Shown here: piece by piece, positions 1 through 5,683 of the stretch | Position numbering within the stretch: the first letter of the stretch is position 1 | How the letters are laid out: the number at the start of each line of letters is the position of its first letter | Origin: Anaerolineaceae bacterium UBA2260 | GTDB lineage: Bacteria; Chloroflexota; Anaerolineae; Anaerolineales; Anaerolineaceae | NCBI GenBank assembly: GCA_002347485.1 | Contig: DDXM01000043.1 | Span: 43,580 to 49,262 of the forward strand | Direction of reading: 5' to 3' | DNA: 5,683 nt | Position numbers and translations under genes: made by a program | Notes under the pieces: model-generated | Databases searched by the model: none | What the model was told of the DNA's origin: nothing | The model's input: only the letters and a program-made list of their open reading frames with translations

Positions 1-924
1 AATTGCGGATTCGCGCACAAGCTCTATTATCACAACAGCTTCCTTATCTGTGATACTGCAGAAGCCTGGGTCCTGGAAACTTCAGGCAGAGAGTGGGCGG
101 CGGAACGCGTCATGGATGTACGTAGCATTTCCAATGCCATCACTATTAGTAACAAATGGGACCTCGCTTCTAAGAATCTGGTTAAATATGCGGTTGAAAA
201 GGGGTGGTGCCGCGATGCATCTGGCTTTGATTTCGCGGCCTGTTATTCCGAACCGATCTACACCCGTTTCAGCGATGCGCACAGACGCCAGGCGTGCACG
301 ACTCAACAACTAAAAGACCAAAAGGGCAACATCACACCTGCAGACATAATGCATACCCTGCGGTTGCATCAGGGTGATGGCAATATAGATTGGTCTCCTG
401 GCAAGGGGATTACCGGCGCGGATGTCTGCATGCATGCTGGTTGGGGTCCGGCGCGCGGCAGCCAGACCACGGGTTCGATGGTGTCAGTTTTATCCAGGGA
501 ATATGCCCCGGTGCATTGGCTGACAGCGACTGCCGCACCGTGTACATCATTGTTCAAACCCATGTGGCTGGATGCGGGTATGCCAGACACAGGTGCGAAT
601 CCCAGGGGCGAATACGATGCGGCGGCTCTCTATTGGCGCCATGAAACGCTGCACCGTGCCATCCTGCGGGATTACCCGATCCGCATCAAAATGATCAAGG
701 ATGAACAAAGGGGATTCGAAGCACAAGCGATGGAAAAGGTCAGTTTATTGTTAAACGGCACACCAGCGGAGCGATTCGTTATATCGCAACAACTTTTCCA
801 ACAGGCGTCAGTATTGGAATCCGAATGGACGCGCCGGGTTCAGGAAAACCCTGAAGCGGAGCGCAATCCCTGGCTTTACCGTCAGGCATGGAAAAAACTT
901 GATAGAGAAGCAAAAATGCTATAA
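1..924 (+). CDS. Secernin/dipeptidase-like protein (peptidase family C69), 5'-truncated by the window edge
   Basis: Frame 1 is open from the first base to the TAA at 922-924 and gives 307 residues of the C-terminal part of a C69-type (secernin-like) Ntn-hydrolase. The ATG at 112 is internal: the codons before it encode conserved family sequence, including AWVLETSGREWAAERV (residues 22-37). Further family hallmarks are the ISNAITI stretch just after, an ITPADIMHTLR-like segment (about 113-123), SQTTGSMVSVL (about 153-163) followed by HWLTATAAPCTSLFKPMW, and a C-terminal YWRHETLHR. Family members are cysteine peptidases or dipeptidases activated by exposure of an N-terminal Cys. That residue is upstream of the window, so activity cannot be judged. 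The substrate is unknown. The stop lies 5 nt before the kinase gene, suggesting one transcript. The family call is made from recalled motifs, not from a search; a related acyltransferase-type Ntn-hydrolase is the main alternative. Confidence 0.85.
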   Translation, partial: NCGFAHKLYYHNSFLICDTAEAWVLETSGREWAAERVMDVRSISNAITISNKWDLASKNLVKYAVEKGWCRDASGFDFAACYSEPIYTRFSDAHRRQACTTQQLKDQKGNITPADIMHTLRLHQGDGNIDWSPGKGITGADVCMHAGWGPARGSQTTGSMVSVLSREYAPVHWLTATAAPCTSLFKPMWLDAGMPDTGANPRGEYDAAALYWRHETLHRAILRDYPIRIKMIKDEQRGFEAQAMEKVSLLLNGTPAERFVISQQLFQQASVLESEWTRRVQENPEAERNPWLYRQAWKKLDREAKML

Positions 925-929
925 AGTTA

Positions 930-3900
930 ATGAATATGGATCTGATCAGGCTGTTTCTCTTTGATTCGACGCCTTTCTTTGATACACCGTACCAGCTGAT
1001 CGGTTGGGTGGGGTGGTTCATCATGGCAACCCTGATCCTGTGGGTGGTGCGTCAAAACCTCGATCGATCAGTAGAGAAACCGACCTGGAAATTATTCCTC
1101 ATCCTCTCAGCAACCACGATACTGTTTTCTGCTTTCATCGGGATCGATCTACCTATCAAGAATGTGGTGCCCGCGCCGAATGTTCCCGCCGGGAATGCCG
1201 TGCCAACGGTAATGCTTTTTTCAATGCTCCCGATCCTGCTCGCGGGAGGGATGCTGGGAGTGTGGCCGGCAGCGCTGTTCGGTTTTATCAGCGGCATCAT
1301 CAGCGCGTTGTGGAATACGCACTCTGTATTCACCCCGCTTGAAACTACGGCGATCTCAGTCATCCTTGCCCTTTTACTACGCCAGGAATACCGCACGCAT
1401 TTCTTCGGCTTCCTGCGCCGGCCAATCGGGGCGGTGTTGGCGGTGATTATACTGATGGCGCCCATTTTTTTGATCACTACTTTCTTCAGTACAAACGGCA
1501 CCCTGGCAGCCAGGCTGGATCATACTTTCACGCGTTCGTGGTTGCTGGTGCTGATCAACGCGCTGCCGCTGTTGATTGCAGGCATTTTGGGTGAGTTGTT
1601 GCGGGTACAACGGTCAAAGTATTGGGTTAATCTTGAGAATCTGCAACCATCTCCCATCGAGACCGGCCTACAGAATCGCATCCTGTTCACGACCGTTCCC
1701 ATCGTGCTGGCGCTGCTGATGACACTGGTGGTGGCTGATTGGATCGTGGCTGGTCGCGCTGCGCGGCAGATCCTGGCGGAACAACTCAAGAATTCCTCAC
1801 AGATCGCAGCGGAGAACATCCCTGCCATCATCGAGACCGGTCAGAGCATGGTCACCGCGCTGGTCGAATCTGACCTTCCTTTGGGGAATGAGGATAAAAC
1901 CCAGAAAATTCTACGCGCGAAGATCCGTGAGGTTCCGTTCTTTTCGCAAATCTTTCTCTTTGACCTGACCGGAACGCCCCTGACAGGATACCCTTCGGAT
2001 AATCTCAATGAATTTCGCTTAACCGCCGAAGAGCAAACCGGAATTGAGCTGGCTCTGAACGGTGTGCAAACACAGTATTACCTGATCCCGCCCAATCCAG
2101 GCGGCGAATCTGCGTTAATCAGTTTTGTCGCTTCCATACCAGATGAGTATGGATTGGCGCGTGGGGTACTTGTCGCGCGAACGGATCTTTCGATTAATCT
2201 CTTCTCACAAGCGACATTGCTGGCGCTTCAGGATATCACTGAAGAGGGTGGGCAGGGGAGCATCCTGGATGACGGCAATCAAATACTCTACCACACCAAT
2301 CCAAATCTGCTGATGAGCGAGTATGGCGGCTTGATCCCGGAAGAGTCCGGTTACTATGAGGAAATCGGTCCGAGTGGAACGCGCTACATGAATTACGCGG
2401 TGGTCGATAACCAGATCGGCTGGAAGGTGATTTTATCGACGCCCGCCAGTTACTCACAAGAGATAGCGCTTCGCATAGCCGTCCCACTTTTGGCGATCTC
2501 CATCGCAATTTCGATTTTGGCATTTCTGCTTTTACGCTTGCTGATGCGCACACTGACAAATTCGCTCGTGCATCTGGCTGATCGGGCAGATGAGATCTCA
2601 CGGGGCGAATTGGACACCAGGATCGAAGTCGATGGCGTGGACGAAATTGGCCGCCTGAGTTCATCCTTCGAGCGCATGCGCGTCAGCCTTAAATCCCGTC
2701 TGGACGAACTCGACACCTTGTTAAAAGTTTCTCAGGGAATTTCCTCCAACCTGAACCTTGAGTCCTCCTCTGTCCATCTGCTCACCGCGCTGCTCGACAC
2801 CGGCGCGGATTGCGCCAGCTTGGTGCAGGTACGCCGGATCGGACAAGATAAGCTGGAGTATCAATCCTACAGGGTGGGGGAAAATGTTGAGGAATACGCT
2901 TACCTGGATGAATTGCTACATGAGCAGATCCTGGATGAACCGACCCTTATCATACCGTCCAAAACCAGGATCCGCAGGATGAACATCCCGCAAGGAGTTG
3001 AGACACCCTCTTCTTTGGCTGCTATTCGGATCCAGGCGCAGGCTGAAAATACAACATTTATCTGGGTCGCCTATGAACAGCCGCATCGATTCACCGATGG
3101 TGAAATACGCTTTTTGAACACTCTCGCCAGCCAGGCGGTGCTCGCGGTTTCGAACGCCGGGCTTTACCTCACTGCGGAAGTGGGTAAACGCAGATTGGAG
3201 TCTGTGCTGGCTTCCACCCCTGAACCGGTGCTGGTGGCGGGTGAAGATGGTAAATTGCTGATGGTAAACCAGGCGGCCGAGCAATTGTATGAATTACTGA
3301 GCCTGAATGAAGCTGCCGGGGGATCGCGCGGGGAAATCCTATCGAATACCTTGAAGACTTTCGTGATGAGCACCTCTCCGAACGAAAGCAAGGTGGAAGA
3401 GATCACACTGGAAGATAAAAAAACTTACCTGGTTTCGGTTTCGCCAGTGGAAGTCGAAGGTCAGCATTTGGGCAAGGTTTGCGTACTCAGCGATGTCACG
3501 GAGTATAAGCAGCTTGAGAAAATGAAGACCGAGTATGTATCCACCGTCAGCCATGACCTGAAGGGACCATTGAGCATGATCCGTGGGTACACCTCCATGT
3601 TGCCGATGGTGGGGGAAATGAACGATCAGCAAAGAGAGTACACGAATAAGATCATCGAAACCGTCGACGATATTTCCCGTATGGCGGATGAACTGCTGGA
3701 CATGAGAAGGATTGACACGCGTTCGTTGATCGATGTGCAAAAAGTCTCTCCATCCGAGATGCTCAATGACGTGGTGGAGGAGATGCAGCCGCAGATCATG
3801 AATCGCAAGATCCAGGTGCTGCCGGAGCTGACTCTTTCGCAGGACGTGGTGGTTGAAGCTGATCGGGTATTGCTGCAACGTGCAATTTTCAATTTACTCG

Positions 3901-4223
3901 AAAATGCGGTAAAATTCTCTCCGCTTGGAGGACAGGTGAACCTGCGCTTACAAGTGAGCGAAAAGAGCGTCACCTTTGTTATACAAGACCATGGTCCGGG
4001 GATCGCACCGCTTGATCTACCCCATATCTTTGATCGGGTAAAGCGAACAGTCAACAAGGATGGTACCACGCAGCGGGATGCGGGTTTGGGATTGTCGATC
4101 GTAAAATCCATCGCGGAACGACACCAGGGTAGGGTTTGGGCAGAAAGCCAGTTGGGGAAAGGCTGCACATTCTACCTGGAAATTCCAATTCGATACGCTG
4201 GGAAAAATCAATCAATTTCTTAA
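930..4223 (+). CDS. Membrane sensor histidine kinase: 7TM - dCACHE - HAMP - GAF - PAS - HisKA - HATPase_c
   Basis: A complete 1097-residue hybrid-input, single-output kinase. Hydrophobic segments lie near residues 20-41, 54-72, 93-109, 110-127, 139-152, 166-186 and 203-222. Arg/Lys-rich loops follow segments 1, 5 and 7, consistent with an N-out seven-helix bundle. An eighth helix (253-273) leads to an extracytoplasmic region (about 275-512) that resembles a double CACHE domain, with IFLFDLTGTPLTGYP and later ILDDGNQILYHTNP. A ninth helix (about 515-538) enters HAMP (about 538-592, with DEIGRLSSSFERM), then GAF (about 594-745) and PAS (about 757-858). The catalytic core is intact: phospho-acceptor His875 in VSHDLKGPL, N box NLLENAVKFSP (988-998), G1 DHGPGI (1020-1025), F box around F1034, and G2 GLGLSIV (1052-1058). 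It should autophosphorylate His875 and pass phosphate to a response regulator, none of which is encoded here. An in-frame TAG at 903-905 limits the start to ATG 930 or ATG 936. Neither has a clear Shine-Dalgarno, so coupling to the upstream gene is likely. The ligand is unknown. Confidence 0.95.
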   Translation: MNMDLIRLFLFDSTPFFDTPYQLIGWVGWFIMATLILWVVRQNLDRSVEKPTWKLFLILSATTILFSAFIGIDLPIKNVVPAPNVPAGNAVPTVMLFSMLPILLAGGMLGVWPAALFGFISGIISALWNTHSVFTPLETTAISVILALLLRQEYRTHFFGFLRRPIGAVLAVIILMAPIFLITTFFSTNGTLAARLDHTFTRSWLLVLINALPLLIAGILGELLRVQRSKYWVNLENLQPSPIETGLQNRILFTTVPIVLALLMTLVVADWIVAGRAARQILAEQLKNSSQIAAENIPAIIETGQSMVTALVESDLPLGNEDKTQKILRAKIREVPFFSQIFLFDLTGTPLTGYPSDNLNEFRLTAEEQTGIELALNGVQTQYYLIPPNPGGESALISFVASIPDEYGLARGVLVARTDLSINLFSQATLLALQDITEEGGQGSILDDGNQILYHTNPNLLMSEYGGLIPEESGYYEEIGPSGTRYMNYAVVDNQIGWKVILSTPASYSQEIALRIAVPLLAISIAISILAFLLLRLLMRTLTNSLVHLADRADEISRGELDTRIEVDGVDEIGRLSSSFERMRVSLKSRLDELDTLLKVSQGISSNLNLESSSVHLLTALLDTGADCASLVQVRRIGQDKLEYQSYRVGENVEEYAYLDELLHEQILDEPTLIIPSKTRIRRMNIPQGVETPSSLAAIRIQAQAENTTFIWVAYEQPHRFTDGEIRFLNTLASQAVLAVSNAGLYLTAEVGKRRLESVLASTPEPVLVAGEDGKLLMVNQAAEQLYELLSLNEAAGGSRGEILSNTLKTFVMSTSPNESKVEEITLEDKKTYLVSVSPVEVEGQHLGKVCVLSDVTEYKQLEKMKTEYVSTVSHDLKGPLSMIRGYTSMLPMVGEMNDQQREYTNKIIETVDDISRMADELLDMRRIDTRSLIDVQKVSPSEMLNDVVEEMQPQIMNRKIQVLPELTLSQDVVVEADRVLLQRAIFNLLENAVKFSPLGGQVNLRLQVSEKSVTFVIQDHGPGIAPLDLPHIFDRVKRTVNKDGTTQRDAGLGLSIVKSIAERHQGRVWAESQLGKGCTFYLEIPIRYAGKNQSIS

Positions 4224-4246
4224 ATACCATATTTTTATGGTACAAT
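4216..4246 (+). promoter_or_regulatory. Candidate extended -10 promoter for rpoC
   Basis: TACAAT at 4241-4246 differs from the TATAAT consensus at one base. It is preceded at the right distance by TG (4238-4239), giving an extended -10 element TGnTACAAT. The best -35 match is a poor TTTCTT (4216-4221, spacing 19), which an extended -10 promoter can tolerate. Transcription would begin around 4252-4255, leaving a leader of about 100 nt before rpoC. A second possible -10, TAAAAT at 4260-4265, has no good -35. The position, in an AT-rich gap between a kinase gene and rpoC, supports an independent promoter, but this is prediction only. Confidence 0.5.
4225..4242. repeat. Perfect 7-bp inverted repeat with 4-nt spacer, overlapping the putative rpoC promoter
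   Basis: TACCATA (4225-4231), a TTTT spacer (4232-4235) and TATGGTA (4236-4242) form an exact inverted repeat starting two bases after the kinase stop codon. It fills the spacer of the putative rpoC promoter and runs into its -10 hexamer. It could be an operator for a dimeric regulator or a weak RNA hairpin at the end of the kinase mRNA. It has only two G-C pairs and no T-run after it, so it is a poor intrinsic terminator. The repeat itself is certain; its function is inference. Confidence 0.5.
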
Positions 4247-4267
4247 ACTTGTTTGCATGTAAAATGG

Positions 4268-4290
4268 ACGGATTCTTGCAATTCGTTTTT
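4268..4290 (+). terminator. Weak hairpin followed by a T-run: possible terminator or leader attenuator
   Basis: ACGGATT (4268-4274) pairs with AATTCGT (4280-4286) across the loop CTTGC, giving seven pairs, one of them G-T wobble. A run of five T (4286-4290) follows immediately, which is the layout of an intrinsic terminator. The stem is short and AT-rich, so it should be weak. Placed after the putative promoter, it could end read-through from the kinase gene, attenuate rpoC transcription, or be chance. Confidence 0.25.
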
Positions 4291-4321
4291 GATATCCAGG
4301 TAGTACGCAATGATCCGTTTT

Positions 4322-4335
4322 AACCGCTGTCGGTT
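4322..4335 (+). other. Small leader stem-loop upstream of the rpoC ribosome binding site
   Basis: AACCG (4322-4326) and CGGTT (4331-4335) form a perfect five-pair stem with a CTGT tetraloop, ending 9 nt before the Shine-Dalgarno. It leaves the ribosome site single-stranded. It may stabilise the leader or may be chance; a stem this short is weak evidence. Confidence 0.25.
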
Positions 4336-4344
4336 CTATTCTTC

Positions 4345-4350
4345 AGGAGG
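4345..4350 (+). promoter_or_regulatory. Shine-Dalgarno AGGAGG that fixes the rpoC GTG start
   Basis: A full consensus AGGAGG lies 5 nt before GTG 4356. It settles the start of rpoC at a GTG codon. The next start-like codon in frame, the GTG of Val27, falls inside conserved beta-prime sequence and has no such site. Confidence 0.9.
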
Positions 4351-4355
4351 CATTA

Positions 4356-5683
4356 GTGGAAACAAAAAGTTTAGTCGCGCTCCGGATCAACCTCGCATCC
4401 CCCGAAACAATTCGAAGCTGGTCATATGGTGAAGTGCTCAAGCCTGAGACCATTAACTATCGAAGATTACGCCCTGAAAAGGATGGCCTGTTTTGCGAGG
4501 CGATTTTTGGCCCATCACGCGATTATCAATGCTATTGTGGTAAGTACAAGAATCCCCGTTATAAAGGCATCGTGTGTGATAAATGCGGTGTTGAAGTCAC
4601 CCGCTCAGCCGTGCGCCGCGAGCGCATGGGTCACATCGATCTGGCCACCCCGGTAGCGCATATTTGGTATACGCGCCGCATCCCGTCTTACCTCGGATTG
4701 TTGCTGGATATCTCGCGCCGCAACCTGGACCGTGTGCTCTATTTTGCCCAGTACATCGTCACCTTCGTCGATGACGACGCGCGCCAGAAAGCCCTGCGCC
4801 GATTGGAAGACGAAATTCATGATTCGGAGCTGGAGCAGGCGAACCGCATTAATGCCCAGATCCTCGAGGTCAAGAAAAGCCGCGATAAGACGATCGCCGA
4901 CCTGCAGGCGCAACTTAAACAGATCGATGCCAAGTCAGACGAGATTATCACATCCAAGCTCGATCCGGTCATCCAGGAAGGCCAGTCGCTGGAACGCATG
5001 CTGACTGACCAGATGGGACAGCCCGCGAAGAAGAAGATCCTCTTCGAATCAGCCAGCGTTCTTATCGCCGAGAAGGGTGATACCATCACCACTCAACTCA
5101 TCTCCAACGTCCAGAAAACTGTTAAAGAACGCCTGGAGGAGATCGAGGACGAAGAAAAAAGCAAACTGGAACGCGATCGTGAAGTGCTGAAGATGTCCAT
5201 CGATAAGGTCAAGGCGGAAGCTGAATTAACTATGGATGACCTGCGCAACCAGTTGGATGATCAGGTCAAGGACTCGAAAGATCATTCCGGTCAACAGCGC
5301 GATGAGCTGCAAGAGCTGCGTCCCTTCACCTTCCTCACCGAAAGTCGTTACCGCGAGTTGAAGTCCCGCTGGGGACAGGTGTTCCGGGCTGACATGGGCG
5401 CTGAGGCTTTCTACGATATCCTGCGCCGTCTGGACCTGGACAAGCTTGCCGAGGACCTCTGGACCGAAGTGCGCACCACCAAGAGCAAGCAAAAACGCAA
5501 AAAAGCAACCACCCGCCTGAAAGTGGTTGAGGATTTCCGCCGTTCCGGCAACCGACCTGAGTGGATGATCCTGACCGTTTTGCCGGTCATCCCGCCCGAT
5601 CTGCGCCCAATGGTTCCCTTGGATGGCGGCCGGTTCGCCACCTCGGACATGAACGATCTTTACCGCCGCGTGATCAACCGCAA
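4356..5683 (+). CDS. rpoC: DNA-directed RNA polymerase subunit beta-prime, N-terminal part (runs off the window)
   Basis: Frame 3 is open from GTG 4356 to the window end, giving 442 residues plus two bases of the next codon. Beta-prime forms the clamp and, further downstream, the catalytic Mg site of RNA polymerase; the NADFDGD motif is not reached here. The N-terminus has the family signature RPEKDGLFCEAIFGP (39-53). The zinc-binding site is intact, with Cys59, Cys61, Cys74 and Cys77 in the CxCGKYK...CDKCGVEV pattern. The lid region PVIPPDLRPMVPL (410-422) and the start of the sigma-binding clamp helices (GGRFATSDMNDLYRRVINR) match the family closely. Between them, about residues 142-325 form a Glu/Lys/Gln-rich helical insert; the lid sits about 170 residues later than expected from E. 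coli beta-prime. No rpoB precedes it: the upstream gene is a sensor kinase. A separate promoter in the 132-nt gap is plausible. The identity is certain. Confidence 0.98.
   Translation, partial: METKSLVALRINLASPETIRSWSYGEVLKPETINYRRLRPEKDGLFCEAIFGPSRDYQCYCGKYKNPRYKGIVCDKCGVEVTRSAVRRERMGHIDLATPVAHIWYTRRIPSYLGLLLDISRRNLDRVLYFAQYIVTFVDDDARQKALRRLEDEIHDSELEQANRINAQILEVKKSRDKTIADLQAQLKQIDAKSDEIITSKLDPVIQEGQSLERMLTDQMGQPAKKKILFESASVLIAEKGDTITTQLISNVQKTVKERLEEIEDEEKSKLERDREVLKMSIDKVKAEAELTMDDLRNQLDDQVKDSKDHSGQQRDELQELRPFTFLTESRYRELKSRWGQVFRADMGAEAFYDILRRLDLDKLAEDLWTEVRTTKSKQKRKKATTRLKVVEDFRRSGNRPEWMILTVLPVIPPDLRPMVPLDGGRFATSDMNDLYRRVINR
4779..5331 (+). other. Lineage-specific helical insert within RpoC (about residues 142-325)
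   Basis: This coding segment lies between the conserved YFAQYIV (ending at residue 135) and the point where family sequence resumes (LTESRYRELKSRWG, from residue 327). In E. coli and Bacillus beta-prime the two points are joined by a short linker. The translated insert is dominated by charged, heptad-like sequence in two arms, about 147-219 and 246-322. They are separated by a less charged break, about 220-245, containing MGQPAKKKILFESASVLIAEKGD. This suggests an antiparallel coiled-coil hairpin projecting from the clamp side. Inserts at about this place are known in some bacterial lineages, such as the large non-conserved domain of Thermus beta-prime. The structure and role here are inferred. 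Confidence 0.7.

Noticed and set aside
428..437. Self-complementary GCATGCATGC
   Set aside because: Lies within conserved peptidase codons (Cys-Met-His-Ala); the palindrome is short and probably coincidental.
112..924. ATG at 112 as the true start of a 270-residue protein
   Set aside because: The frame is open back to base 1, and the residues before this Met match conserved secernin-family sequence, so the gene is truncated by the window edge.
2236..2716. Antisense open frames opposite the HAMP region
   Set aside because: Low-complexity Arg/Ser-rich translations, as expected for the shadow of a real coding frame.
3339..4168. Antisense open frames of 179 and 180 codons on the minus strand
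   Set aside because: They lie opposite the conserved HisKA/HATPase region of the kinase, are rich in Ser/Arg/His without domain character, and have no supported start sites.
4225..4242. Inverted repeat read as the intrinsic terminator of the kinase gene
   Set aside because: The stem has only two G-C pairs and is followed by CAATACTTG rather than a T-run, so termination is unlikely.
4426..5004. Plus-strand frames of 76 and 90 codons inside rpoC
   Set aside because: Out of frame with the clearly conserved beta-prime reading frame that starts at GTG 4356.

Overview
The window reads as a chromosomal segment of a Chloroflexota bacterium, most likely the Anaerolineae. That placement is inferred from protein character: a secernin-like C69 peptidase, a very large multi-domain sensor kinase, and an RpoC with a long helical insert near its N-terminus. 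No 16S rRNA or other decisive marker is present. Base composition is moderate and even across the genes. There is no sign of mobile elements, tRNA, rRNA or CRISPR.

Layout, all on the + strand. (1) Bases 1-924 hold the C-terminal 307 residues of a secernin/dipeptidase-like (peptidase family C69) protein; its start and its catalytic N-terminal Cys lie upstream of the window. (2) Bases 930-4223, only 5 nt later, encode a complete 1097-residue membrane histidine kinase. Its order is seven predicted N-terminal transmembrane helices, an eighth helix, a probable extracytoplasmic double-CACHE domain, a ninth helix, HAMP, GAF, PAS, HisKA (His875) and HATPase_c. (3) Bases 4224-4355 are a short AT-rich intergenic region. 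It holds a plausible extended -10 promoter, a perfect 7-bp inverted repeat overlapping it, two small leader hairpins and a strong Shine-Dalgarno. (4) Bases 4356 to the window end encode the first 442 residues of the RNA polymerase beta-prime subunit (rpoC), from a GTG start. It carries an intact Cys4 zinc-binding site and an insert of about 185 residues that looks like a coiled-coil hairpin. The rpoC reading frame continues past the window.

The peptidase and kinase genes look co-transcribed and perhaps translationally coupled. rpoC appears to start a new transcription unit. The points most worth a second look are the absence of rpoB immediately upstream of rpoC, the beta-prime insert, the unassigned seven-helix module on an apparently orphan kinase, and the inverted repeat over the putative rpoC promoter. 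Nothing here clearly amounts to a wholly new biological system.
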